From a virus: a DNA stretch of 64,000 nt. This document shows, in pieces, positions 28,600 through 37,576 of this stretch (the first letter of the stretch is position 1; every line of letters begins with the position of its first letter). Below the pieces are notes generated by a model that made no database searches, was not told where the DNA came from, and saw nothing but the letters and a program-made list of their open reading frames with translations. The stretch lies in the IMG/VR virus record IMGVR_UViG_3300012003_000002, positions 1 to 64,000 of that record; one strand, given 5' to 3'. The translations under genes and the position numbers were made by a program.

Positions 28600-31500
28600 T
28601 TACATAGAATATGAGATTATCACATCGTGTAATATTAATTTATAATTAGAAGTATTATCAAATTGTAATACTAGTTTAACCCAAGGATTTCTAATCCTTT
28701 CTCTAGAATTTTGATTTCGAGGTAGAATAGCATTCCAATTTCTAAATTTTCTTCTAAGATTTGAATTTCTACCTACTGTTAATGGTACTAAACCAGAATC
28801 TTGATATTCATTATAAAGTCTAACTTTAGTTAATGTTTTATCAGGTTGATCAATATCATTTAAATATACTTCAGATTTATACATTATATTGTCAAATACT
28901 GTATCCATATCTGCTTCAGGATTAACATTTAATATAATATAAGAAGGATAATTTATTCCATAAAAATTATTATAATTTCCTGCATATTGACGATATAATG
29001 ATTTTAAATTAGGATTAGTTGTAATAAAATAATTACCATTTCCTATATATATACTTGGTAAATAATCATAAGAAGATATAAATTCATTACGTCTTTCATT
29101 ATATGAAATAGTAAAAGATTCATTTTCTTTATGAAATGTCATAAATATATCATCATTAATTTGATCATAACCTGAAGAAATTCCTTGTTTAATTAAAGGA
29201 TTATCTATTTTAAGATAATTTAATTCTGTATTTTTTATAAAATAAGAATGCATATTTTTTTCATCAGAAATATTATGTATTTGACCATTAAATAACATAA
29301 ATGCTTTATTTAATAAATCATAATAATAAACACCTTTAGATGTTGGTATAATACTCCATTTATTAACTGTACCACTTTCAGTACTTGCATATCGATATTC
29401 TTGTAATACTGAACCATATCCTAACTCTACAGCAATACCATCACTACCTTGTACCTGAACTCTAGGATTTATAGATATAAAAGCAAATGCTTTATTTTGT
29501 AATGTATATAATTGATCATTAAAACTTGTCAAACCATTTATAGAACCATATTTACCATCTAAAGTTAATACTTCATTTTGTAATATATCTGTCCAACTAT
29601 CTATTAATTCTCCAGATAATTTTAATTTTGAAGAAATAATATTAGTATCAAAACTATTTAATTTTTTAATATTATAATTAATATCTCTATTTTTAATTAA
29701 ATTTGACATTTGAGAATATACTCTATTATATTTATGATATTCTTTATCTTGATATTGAAATTTAGAATCCCAATTATTAATACTTATATCATTTCTATTT
29801 TTTAAATCTACAGTAGTTTCACATAAAACTTCTATAATTTCTTCATATTTATATACTCCTTGTGTTAAAATATCAGTATCTGTATTAGTAATTCTTAAAA
29901 ATTTAAAATTTCTAACAAAAGTATCTCCTGGACTATCAATTATATTAGATAATTGAGATAATGTTGAAGTTATAGATAAATTAATTAAATTACCAATTTC
30001 AATATAATTAGTTCTTTTTTTATCTTCATATGTATTTCCACCATATATATTACCTAAATATATTTCATCATCAGATTTTACAAATTCTCCAATTATAGCT
30101 TTATTATCTCCTCCATTACCAGTATTGGAATATAATGTTTCTAATTTAGTTCTATCCCAACTATTTATACTACTATTAGAATTTAAAACAAAAGTAAGAC
30201 ATTTGTTACCATAACTATTTATAGATATAATTTTTCTATTATATAACCCATCCTCCTTCCAACTACTATCTCCATCTGAATAAAAACTTTGTAAAGAATT
30301 TGAATATCTATATTTTGGATCATTATTATATGTTGTAAAATCCTGACCTTTTTCAGTAATTTCTGGAATACCATAAACATCATAAGTAACTTTATTATTA
30401 GGAGTAGAAAAGATAAGACTATTATTACTCATATCGTCTTGTGAATATTTTCTATAGAATAACGTATGTATTACTTTATTAGCATCACTACCTCCTGGAT
30501 GAGCAATTAAACCGTAACCATATACATTATTTACATCTCCTACAATTGATTCTTTTGATCCAGAATAAAATGAAGATATACCATTAAATACTTTACCTTC
30601 TTGTAAAATAGTACTAGTTAAAGGTTCAATAACTCTACCCCATGAATCATTAGATTTATTTGTAATAATTCCTTTTATTTTAAATTTTAAATTTTGAGAT
30701 AAAGGAATACTTTCATTAAATAATATTTCAGGAGAATATAGTTGCATCATTGAATTATATTGATAAAATCTACCTGCAGTATCTTTATTTCCATAAAAAG
30801 CTCTTTGAATCTCTGTATTTGGATCTTCTGTAAGATTGTTCATTATATCAAGATGACTACATTTCCTTAAAGGTTGTGTATTACCATATAAATTAGTATT
30901 ACAATTTCTAGCTAATATATTTGGTAATTTAGGTAAAGTATCTGTAATACTTTTAGTAGCTAATAATATAGAATCTGCATATTGATTTGTAGTTTTATAA
31001 TTAATCATCATAGATGTTAAAAATCCATTTGCAACAATTGTTTTATCATTAATGGTTCTTTCAGCAATTAATATTTTATAACCTACTGGTATATCATATT
31101 CTGTTTGAAAATTAGAACTTGTATTTAACCAAACTAAAAATTCATTTTTAAAATCTACTTTTAAAGTATTATATAAATTTTTTAAATTACCAGAATTACT
31201 TTTAAAATCAGCCATCCATTTTGGTAAAGATTTTTGTCCATATTTATTATAAAATATAACTCCTAATCTATAAATTTCATCATCTTTAAAATATTTATTA
31301 TTTTTATTATAGTTATTACTTTGAGTAAGTGTATATTTTAAATATTTACCTTCTCCTCCTTGTATTGAACTGTTGTATTGATAACGTCTAGTATCATAAT
31401 TAAGATTAATAGAATCATGATTTTCAGGAACATTATAATCTGCAAAAACAGTTAATGATGTTCCATCAGGATTTCCATTATTTAATATTAAATCTTTATA

Positions 31501-32625
31501 TATTAATGTACTTGTACTATTTAATGGAAAACTATATGCTTTTGTATCTAAAGTTACATCAAAATTTATTTCTTGATAGTTAGCAAAAAATAATCTATTA
31601 TGTTTACTATTTATATGTTTAGGAATTATAATATCAGAACCTAAAAATATAAATTCTTCTAATGATAAACTACTAATAATAGAACCATCATCAAATACTT
31701 GAATTGATTTATTATTAGGAATAAGTCTATCTTCTATTATATTTATAGAAGGTATTTCATTATAAGATGTATATTTTATTGCATAAACTCTAATATTAGT
31801 ATAATTAGAATCTATATTATCTATATTAATTATTGGTAATGTTCCTACAACTTCATTTATATCTCCACCTTGATTACTTTTACCTAATGAAATTAAGTCA
31901 GTTAAAGGGCTAATTTTAGTTTGAGAAGAATTTAATCTATATAAATTGTATGCATATTGTATAACCCCTGATGTATGATTTCCTCCAGAAATTACACTAG
32001 ATATAATAGGTTGATTTAAATTATATTTACCAACCATATCAATCACATCAATAGAAATATCTATTAATTCTTCAATATCTTTATTATTTATAGAATGATA
32101 AATATTTATAAATCTCATTTGTGATTTAGAATCAACCCAATATACCTTATCAACATCTTTATTTTCAAAATTATTAATTGTTTGTATAGGATTATTTTCA
32201 GAGAATCCCATATTTCTAATATATAATAATGTTAAATCATATGTATCATAAGTTAATTTCCAAATACAATCAAAACCATTATTATCTGTTGTAAATAAAA
32301 TTACATGATTTCTACTATTAGAATGACCTATAATTATCTGTTCTCCACTCATAGATAAATTATCAATCTCAGAATTTTTATAAATTAATTCTTTATTATT
32401 ATAAAGAATCTTTTTTAAATTAATATTTGAATTATTAATAACTGGAGTTGGAATTGTTAAAATTAAAGAATTACCTTTTTCATTTGTAATTGCCGTTGTA
32501 CTTTGTGAGTCAGTTGCATTAATCCTAATATTTCGTCCTTCATAATAAAAATTTTGTTGAGGTTTAGATGCTGAAATATCTTGAGACATCCCTCCATAAG
32601 AATGACGTATATTTTTATTTTCCAT
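28600..32625 (-). CDS. Large tail protein (tail stabilisation/nozzle-type), 1341 residues
   Basis: Beta-rich protein with very many Tyr, Asn, Ile and Ser residues and almost no predicted helix, beginning MENKNIRHSYGGMSQDISASKPQQNFYYEGRNIRI. This N-terminal pattern (remodelled 'GGM..D.s...p...yyegrNirI') and the size are those of the tail stabilisation protein of crAss-like phages, comparable to P22 gp10, forming the distal tail tube. It follows the tail-tubular-like gene, as in related genomes. The identification rests on pattern and position, not on a search. Confidence 0.72.
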   Translation of the reverse strand: MENKNIRHSYGGMSQDISASKPQQNFYYEGRNIRINATDSQSTTAITNEKGNSLILTIPTPVINNSNINLKKILYNNKELIYKNSEIDNLSMSGEQIIIGHSNSRNHVILFTTDNNGFDCIWKLTYDTYDLTLLYIRNMGFSENNPIQTINNFENKDVDKVYWVDSKSQMRFINIYHSINNKDIEELIDISIDVIDMVGKYNLNQPIISSVISGGNHTSGVIQYAYNLYRLNSSQTKISPLTDLISLGKSNQGGDINEVVGTLPIINIDNIDSNYTNIRVYAIKYTSYNEIPSINIIEDRLIPNNKSIQVFDDGSIISSLSLEEFIFLGSDIIIPKHINSKHNRLFFANYQEINFDVTLDTKAYSFPLNSTSTLIYKDLILNNGNPDGTSLTVFADYNVPENHDSINLNYDTRRYQYNSSIQGGEGKYLKYTLTQSNNYNKNNKYFKDDEIYRLGVIFYNKYGQKSLPKWMADFKSNSGNLKNLYNTLKVDFKNEFLVWLNTSSNFQTEYDIPVGYKILIAERTINDKTIVANGFLTSMMINYKTTNQYADSILLATKSITDTLPKLPNILARNCNTNLYGNTQPLRKCSHLDIMNNLTEDPNTEIQRAFYGNKDTAGRFYQYNSMMQLYSPEILFNESIPLSQNLKFKIKGIITNKSNDSWGRVIEPLTSTILQEGKVFNGISSFYSGSKESIVGDVNNVYGYGLIAHPGGSDANKVIHTLFYRKYSQDDMSNNSLIFSTPNNKVTYDVYGIPEITEKGQDFTTYNNDPKYRYSNSLQSFYSDGDSSWKEDGLYNRKIISINSYGNKCLTFVLNSNSSINSWDRTKLETLYSNTGNGGDNKAIIGEFVKSDDEIYLGNIYGGNTYEDKKRTNYIEIGNLINLSITSTLSQLSNIIDSPGDTFVRNFKFLRITNTDTDILTQGVYKYEEIIEVLCETTVDLKNRNDISINNWDSKFQYQDKEYHKYNRVYSQMSNLIKNRDINYNIKKLNSFDTNIISSKLKLSGELIDSWTDILQNEVLTLDGKYGSINGLTSFNDQLYTLQNKAFAFISINPRVQVQGSDGIAVELGYGSVLQEYRYASTESGTVNKWSIIPTSKGVYYYDLLNKAFMLFNGQIHNISDEKNMHSYFIKNTELNYLKIDNPLIKQGISSGYDQINDDIFMTFHKENESFTISYNERRNEFISSYDYLPSIYIGNGNYFITTNPNLKSLYRQYAGNYNNFYGINYPSYIILNVNPEADMDTVFDNIMYKSEVYLNDIDQPDKTLTKVRLYNEYQDSGLVPLTVGRNSNLRRKFRNWNAILPRNQNSRERIRNPWVKLVLQFDNTSNYKLILHDVIISYSM

Positions 32626-32634
32626 ATTTATAAT

Positions 32635-33342
32635 TTAGTTATGTCTTTTAACAACTTCTCTAATTCCAAAATTTTTATAGAATGTTTCTTGAGGATTAAC
32701 ATCTACAATCATTCTATTAATTGCATTCATCATAGTTTCCATTTGATCCATATTTTTAATAGTCATTGAATTAGTAGATTGTGCTGAATAATAATGACGT
32801 TTTTGCTCATAATATTGAAATACTTTATCTGTAATTTTACCCATTGACCATAATCCTTCAAGTGTTCTATGAATAATATAATATTCTAAAGCAACTTTAA
32901 ATGATTCATTATCAGGTATTAAAGGATAACCAAACTCATCTGTAGCTAACGCACTAAATGAAATATTAACCCATCCATCTTTCATTGAAGTAGTTACAAC
33001 ATTATTTTGAGTTATATATGTATATTCTTGATTACCAATAGAATTTCTATCAATATCAGTATGATAAATATCACTAGCATATCTCATTGCAATACCACCA
33101 TCACATTCAGAATCAGTATATTGAATACCTTTTATATTAATAAGATTTACTGGTAATAAACCTTTATAATTACTAAGTTTAATACGTTCAACTTTATCTT
33201 CAAAAGTTAAAGGAGCTCCTATTAATCTTAGATATTCAATTGCATATTCTGCAGCATCTTCATATTTTAAATCTTGAACTATTGGTTGTTTTAATACTTT
33301 CCATAGTATATTCCCGACACTTATATTTTTTCCTGAGACCAT
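32635..33342 (-). CDS. Tail tubular/adaptor ring protein
   Basis: 235 residues with a helical N terminus (DAAEYAIEYLRLIGAP) and a central beta region, then a helical C terminus (HYYSAQSTNSMTIKNMDQMETMMNAINRM). This helix-beta-helix arrangement and the place just upstream of the tail stabilisation gene match tail tubular or head-tail adaptor proteins of the P22 gp4/T7 gp11 type used by crAss-like phages. It would connect the portal or upper ring to the tail tube. Confidence 0.65.
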   Translation of the reverse strand: MVSGKNISVGNILWKVLKQPIVQDLKYEDAAEYAIEYLRLIGAPLTFEDKVERIKLSNYKGLLPVNLINIKGIQYTDSECDGGIAMRYASDIYHTDIDRNSIGNQEYTYITQNNVVTTSMKDGWVNISFSALATDEFGYPLIPDNESFKVALEYYIIHRTLEGLWSMGKITDKVFQYYEQKRHYYSAQSTNSMTIKNMDQMETMMNAINRMIVDVNPQETFYKNFGIREVVKRHN

Positions 33343-33351
33343 TTTTTATAT

Positions 33352-33873
33352 TTAATATTGTTTATATGCTTCATAATTGTCTAAATTTGGATTTAATATC
33401 CTTTTAGCTAAAGTTCTTTGAAAAGAACGTGGTGGTTTATATCTAAAAAATCTTTTATTTAAATATGAACCTTTACCTTTTAACATTAATATTCTAAATA
33501 CATATTTAGAAGTATGATTATTTAAAAATCTAATAATCAACTTTTTTTCTCTAGCCTCTTCATCATTTTCCCATAATTGAGTTGTTGTTTTCCAATCAAT
33601 TGGATGTGTATTTACAACTTTATTATCTACTAATTTAATACCTCGTTTATTTTTTCTAATACAGAATGTAAATTTAGTTTTAACTGGTGTAAATTCCAAA
33701 TCTTCATTAATTATCTTTTCTACAATTCTTTTATTAAAGTCGTAAACTACTTTATCAAATAAAGTTTTAGATTTAGGTTCTTTAGATTTAGACTTGTAAT
33801 AATTGTAATAATCTTTAATACCAAAATCCGTATTTATCCTACCCTCAGATCTGATATTAATCATTAGCGTCAT
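33352..33873 (-). CDS. Conserved-type basic virion-block protein, unknown
   Basis: 173 residues, strongly basic, with a dense conserved-looking segment (residues about 85-160: GIKLVDNKVVNTHPIDWK and RFFRYKPPRSFQRT). It overlaps the upstream gene by 17 bases and lies between two probable ring proteins, so it is likely a small tail-completion or assembly component. No motif tells its function. Confidence 0.62.
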   Translation of the reverse strand: MTLMINIRSEGRINTDFGIKDYYNYYKSKSKEPKSKTLFDKVVYDFNKRIVEKIINEDLEFTPVKTKFTFCIRKNKRGIKLVDNKVVNTHPIDWKTTTQLWENDEEAREKKLIIRFLNNHTSKYVFRILMLKGKGSYLNKRFFRYKPPRSFQRTLAKRILNPNLDNYEAYKQY

Positions 33874-34537
33874 TAATATTATCTTCAGGAAGTTTTAAAG
33901 TTCCTATAAGAGTTTGTATAATCTCAGAACGAATTGCATCAATGTGATGAGCTTGTAATGGATATTCTGTTTCATCTTCATCAAAACAAGGTTTAGAATC
34001 TTCACAATTACAACAATTTTTATAATTTTGTAATTCTAAAGGATCTTCAAATATACCTGTAACTGTAATACAATCAATTAATTTAACTGTTTCAGATTTA
34101 CTTATTAAATAGATTTTTTTATCTGTATCTAAAAAAGCATAGATTGAATTTGCAAAAGGTGAGTACTGACTCCAAACAGCTCGTTCTTTATTAACAAAGT
34201 TAAATGGTTTAGTTATTTTAACAGAAGGTTTAACTTCTGTTATAGCTGATTTAAGATGTAATTCTAATGGAATGGGAATAGTATTCTTAGAACGCATTAT
34301 AGTATCGCAATCGTAGTCTAAACCACATTCATTAACAGATACTTCTTCCATATCCATACAGAATTTCTGTAATATTGAAGTATCTATTAATTTTTGTAAA
34401 TTATTTGCGTCATTACGCAGATATTTACTACGTTTTAAATTATATAGATATATAATATATCTATTGGAAAACTTCTGATCGTCTACAGTATCTCTAATAG
34501 CTGTTCTGACATCGTAAATTAATTTGGAAATTACCAT
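33857..34537 (-). CDS. Probable tail ring/knob structural protein
   Basis: 226 residues, first gene of the tail block after a terminator. N-terminal helices (KLIYDVRTAIRDTVDD, YIIYLYNLKRSKYL) precede a beta-rich centre and a short Cys cluster (CCNCEDSKPC) near residue 175, then a C-terminal helix. The helical start resembles phage head-tail adaptor proteins. The cysteine cluster is unusual for a virion ring protein and might bind metal. Confidence 0.6.
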   Translation of the reverse strand: MVISKLIYDVRTAIRDTVDDQKFSNRYIIYLYNLKRSKYLRNDANNLQKLIDTSILQKFCMDMEEVSVNECGLDYDCDTIMRSKNTIPIPLELHLKSAITEVKPSVKITKPFNFVNKERAVWSQYSPFANSIYAFLDTDKKIYLISKSETVKLIDCITVTGIFEDPLELQNYKNCCNCEDSKPCFDEDETEYPLQAHHIDAIRSEIIQTLIGTLKLPEDNINDAND

Positions 34538-34552
34538 ATATTTGTGTATATA

Positions 34553-34580
34553 AAAAAAGCCACCCTTACGGAATGGCTTC
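34553..34580 (-). terminator. Intrinsic terminator upstream of the tail block
   Basis: On the minus strand AAGCCATTCC-GTAA-GGGTGGCTT forms a stem-loop followed by seven T. It separates the phosphoesterase gene from the tail gene block. Confidence 0.82.
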
Positions 34581-34602
34581 GATTTGTTATTATTATATTT
34601 TA

Positions 34603-35529
34603 TTATTTTAAATCCATTACTTCTAAATAAGGATGTAAACCTTCAATTACTACACCACAACTAATTACAGGTTTTGGAAAATTTCTTCCATATTCCATAG
34701 CATAAGATTTCATATCAACTCCACACCCTACCTGAAACCCAAAGATTCTAGATTTAGCTCCAACATAAAATTGGACACCTGCTTGCGAATGAAGATGACC
34801 TTGAACTGTGGACATTAAATTTTGCTTAGCTTTAGTATAAGCATTTGTAGTTCCATGTGTATATAATACATCGTCAATTACAACATCTGTAACCCATTCC
34901 CAACCTGGAGTTCCTAAAACTTGTGAATAATTTTGAATCCATCTTTTAGAAATACCTGCACTCATTGCTTTTCTATATATTAAAGCATCATGGTTACCAA
35001 TTGTTACATAAGCTTTCGGAAATGCTTTATACCATTTTCTTAACATTTCTACTGATAAATCATGCTCTTGTGTAGCACCATAACCTTCTGTAGAAGTCTC
35101 ATGGTATGATGTGAAATGGAGGTCTAATATATCACCTATAAAAATAACAGTGTCACAATTATATTTTTTATAAACTTTAATACAATGTTCTAAATAACCA
35201 TCTAATGTAAAAGGTAAATGTAAATCTCCAATAACTAAAACATTTTTACCAGATTTAAATTTTTTAACAAAACATTCATCTGTAGTCATTGGGTATTCTT
35301 GATATTTAAACGCATTCCCAAATACATCTTGAGAAGATTTAAAATTTTGTTCAATAATATCTCTAGTTTCCTTATTTTCTTTATATTGTTTAAATTCTTT
35401 ACGAATTTCACCTAATGCTTGATAACATAAATCTTCATTACAATCTAATATTGTAGATAATTTATAAGCTCCAAACTTGATGTATCCATTTTTTTCCCTA
35501 AGAAAGTTTTTTATATCTTCCAGCTTCAT
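34603..35529 (-). CDS. Calcineurin-like metallophosphoesterase (second copy)
   Basis: The motifs run in order: VIGDLHLP, GDILDLH, GNHD, a THG-type His near residue 235 and GHLHS, forming a two-metal site. A helical N-terminal extension of about 100 residues precedes the domain. I place the start at ATG 35529 because an upstream in-frame ATG at 35556 overlaps the promoter -7 box and would lie before the transcript start. It has its own promoter and terminator. The family acts on nucleic acids or phosphomonoesters; its role here, next to lysis genes, is unknown. Confidence 0.85.
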   Translation of the reverse strand: MKLEDIKNFLREKNGYIKFGAYKLSTILDCNEDLCYQALGEIRKEFKQYKENKETRDIIEQNFKSSQDVFGNAFKYQEYPMTTDECFVKKFKSGKNVLVIGDLHLPFTLDGYLEHCIKVYKKYNCDTVIFIGDILDLHFTSYHETSTEGYGATQEHDLSVEMLRKWYKAFPKAYVTIGNHDALIYRKAMSAGISKRWIQNYSQVLGTPGWEWVTDVVIDDVLYTHGTTNAYTKAKQNLMSTVQGHLHSQAGVQFYVGAKSRIFGFQVGCGVDMKSYAMEYGRNFPKPVISCGVVIEGLHPYLEVMDLK

Positions 35530-35553
35530 ATATAATATATTGATTAATAATTG

Positions 35554-35580
35554 CAAAGATAAACAATTATTTTGTAAAAA
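35554..35580 (-). promoter_or_regulatory. Promoter of the phosphoesterase gene
   Basis: TATCTTTG (35561-35554, minus strand) is a Bacteroidota -7 box within AATTGTTTATCTTTGCAATT; TTTTACAAAA lies about ten bases upstream, as at 63.46 kb. The surrounding 15 bases equal those at the cargo promoter. Confidence 0.7.
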
Positions 35581-35616
35581 CCTAATAAAATTGCAATTAT
35601 TTTATAATTATTTTTA

Positions 35617-36228
35617 TTATAGTTTCAAATTAATTAAATATCCAATTTGAATTGATTTATCAAATATCCCATAAGAACCCAATATAAGATCTCCATTTTT
35701 ACGTTGAATACCTAAATTTGCATTAAAATTAAATTTGTCTAATTTAACAGTATTTGATATACTACCACCTAATAATAAATTTATTGTTGGTTTATTAATT
35801 TTAACTGGTATATCAAAAGTTCTTTGTTTAATTGTCCAATTATATGTTAAAGATTTTAATTCACCTTGAACTTCTACATCTCCTACAATTTTAATAGTGT
35901 CATTTTCAAAAGGGATTTGATATTTTCTAAGTTCTATTGATTTTATAAATTCTTTTAAACGTTCTGTTTCAGATTCTAAATTAACATATTTATCCGCTAA
36001 TTCTTTATTAAAAGGATTCTCTGTGATAATTAAACTGTCTTTATATATCAAACTATCTTTAATTTGTATTAATGGTTTAGGATTAATTATAATAGGTGAT
36101 TTACCAGATAATTCTGGTATAGTTACTTTAATAGTTTTAATTTCTTTAGGTGATGTCCATCTACCTATAAAGAAAGATAATATTAAAACAACCACTCCGA
36201 TTATAATATATTTTATAGTTGAGATCAT
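35617..36228 (-). CDS. Membrane-anchored lysis-cassette protein, 203 residues
   Basis: An N-terminal transmembrane helix (residues about 5-24, IKYIIIGVVVLILSFFIG) is followed by RWTSPKEIKTIKVTIPE, a short coiled region and a C-terminal half of alternating beta strands rich in Asn and Gly. The gene overlaps the endolysin stop by four bases. Proteins with this N-terminal plan accompany endolysins in Bacteroidota phages. It may bridge inner and outer membranes, like a spanin, but this is inference. Confidence 0.6.
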   Translation of the reverse strand: MISTIKYIIIGVVVLILSFFIGRWTSPKEIKTIKVTIPELSGKSPIIINPKPLIQIKDSLIYKDSLIITENPFNKELADKYVNLESETERLKEFIKSIELRKYQIPFENDTIKIVGDVEVQGELKSLTYNWTIKQRTFDIPVKINKPTINLLLGGSISNTVKLDKFNFNANLGIQRKNGDLILGSYGIFDKSIQIGYLINLKL

Positions 36229-36734
36229 ATATTTATATATTTAATATTATTTTCTAAAATATAATCTTCATTATCTATTTTAGATTTCATTTTTTGCCAA
36301 GTTAATCCAAAAGATTTTTGAAGATGAGGATAATCCTTAAATGATTTCCAATCACCACCCCATTCATAACCTTTTGATTTAAAATAATTAATTACTTCCA
36401 TCCAATCAGCAATTTTATCTTTATCAAAATCTTTATTCATATCCCATGAGGTAGTTTCAAATGTACCATTATTATCTAAATCATATAATAATACAATATC
36501 TAAAGCTAAACCATAGTTATGTATAGATTGCCAACTTTTAGCATTTGTAACTTTAGGTTTTTGATTAAATAGTTTATTTTGCTCCTCTGGTGAACGATAT
36601 GTAGAAGTAAATCTTAATCTAATACCTTTTCCTAATAATTTTTCATTAACATAACTATATATCTCCAAAACTTCTTCTCTAATCTTAGGATGTAAAGTTT
36701 TAATTTTACCAAGTGTAATAATATCTGATGCCAT
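36225..36734 (-). CDS. Endolysin, M15-type peptidase (VanY / L-Ala-D-Glu peptidase family)
   Basis: Cleaves peptide bonds of peptidoglycan at the end of infection. Zinc ligands of the M15 fold are visible: H72 and D79 in SIHNYGLALDI and H137 in YPHLQ, plus the Arg of TYRSPEEQ near residue 47 and GYEWGGDW before the last His. It is 169 residues, a single domain without signal peptide, so it would need a holin for release. Its neighbours are holin- and spanin-like genes. Confidence 0.9.
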   Translation of the reverse strand: MASDIITLGKIKTLHPKIREEVLEIYSYVNEKLLGKGIRLRFTSTYRSPEEQNKLFNQKPKVTNAKSWQSIHNYGLALDIVLLYDLDNNGTFETTSWDMNKDFDKDKIADWMEVINYFKSKGYEWGGDWKSFKDYPHLQKSFGLTWQKMKSKIDNEDYILENNIKYINI

Positions 36735-36736
36735 AA

Positions 36737-36925
36737 TTATTTAATTTTATATTTATAATAAGGGTCATTTAAAATTTTATTAATTTCAATTAATCCTTTT
36801 TCTGTTTTATCTAAACTTTTTTTAATTTGTAAAGTTTCTTCTTCTAAACTTAATTTGATATTTTGATTATAACTTGTACATATTAAAAAAGTAAACAATA
36901 TAAATAATATTTTTAATCTTTTCAT
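36737..36925 (-). CDS. Small signal-peptide protein, possible outer spanin
   Basis: 62 residues: a basic start, a hydrophobic stretch (LKILFILFTFLIC) and a Cys at about residue 16, then a charged helix. The Cys could be lipid-modified, although the preceding residues do not form a textbook lipobox. Its start overlaps the stop of the coiled-coil membrane gene by four bases, the usual relation of an Rz/Rz1-type pair. Confidence 0.5.
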   Translation of the reverse strand: MKRLKILFILFTFLICTSYNQNIKLSLEEETLQIKKSLDKTEKGLIEINKILNDPYYKYKIK

Positions 36926-37293
36926 TGTCCTAATTTTTTACGTATGTTGTTTAAATCTCTTTCTAATTTATTAGCTTTTTCTTTTAATTCTTTATTATAA
37001 TTATCTCTCAAATTATCTAATTCTACTTTATTTTCAATATCTTTGTTTCTTTCAGCTTCTCTAATTGCCTTTAAACAATCTTTACTGTCTGATAGATTTA
37101 AAGTTTTTTGAACTTCTAATTTTTGGTATGTATTCGATTCTCTATTTTCAGCATTATTAGCTCTAGAATAAAAAAAGAAATTACCCGCAGCTAAGATAAT
37201 GATTATTATTAAAGATAGAACCCATGATCTATTTCCAGGTTCTGTATCAATAACTTTAACTAAAACATCTTTAGCATCTCCACTATCTATCAT
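36922..37293 (-). CDS. Membrane protein with coiled coil, possible inner spanin
   Basis: 123 residues with one transmembrane helix (about residues 25-42, VLSLIIIIILAAGNFFFY) and a long Lys/Glu/Asn coiled coil to the C terminus. This layout is that of an i-spanin, which with an outer-membrane lipoprotein joins the two membranes at lysis. It is located between a holin-like gene and the endolysin. Confidence 0.62.
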   Translation of the reverse strand: MIDSGDAKDVLVKVIDTEPGNRSWVLSLIIIIILAAGNFFFYSRANNAENRESNTYQKLEVQKTLNLSDSKDCLKAIREAERNKDIENKVELDNLRDNYNKELKEKANKLERDLNNIRKKLGQ

Positions 37294-37314
37294 ATTTTAT
37301 TTTATTTAGTTATT

Positions 37315-37506
37315 TTATAATTTATTTTTTAATTTTAATATAGTTTCTGTTACTTTTGTTGATCCTATATAGGCAGTTGCAATTACAGTCCACTCACTAC
37401 CTGTTAACTTAGAACCAAATAAAGCGGTTGTAGCAATTAAAAAAACTGTGAAAGTTTTACTAATTGCTTTTCCTAAATATTTATCTATATATTCTTGTCT
37501 ATTCAT
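37315..37506 (-). CDS. Holin-like small membrane protein
   Basis: 63 residues with two hydrophobic segments (about residues 18-32 and 37-52) separated by a short polar turn, and a Lys-rich C terminus (ILKLKNKL). Position at the head of the lysis cassette, before the spanin-like pair and the endolysin, supports a holin, which would release the endolysin to the periplasm. Confidence 0.6.
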   Translation of the reverse strand: MNRQEYIDKYLGKAISKTFTVFLIATTALFGSKLTGSEWTVIATAYIGSTKVTETILKLKNKL

Positions 37507-37576
37507 ATTTATTTATTTAAAGATTAATTATTTGGGTTTGAATATTCAACTTCTAAATTTATTTATTAATTTTAAT

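Noticed and set aside
7397-34537. Stop-codon recoding (TAG as Gln), known in some crAss-like phages
   Set aside because: All large virion genes read through as long frames in the standard code, and the split in the polymerase is explained by an intron with TAA rather than TAG.
35529-35556. ATG at 35556 as start of the phosphoesterase
   Set aside because: It overlaps the -7 box of the promoter and would precede the transcript start; ATG 35529 leaves the whole conserved domain intact.
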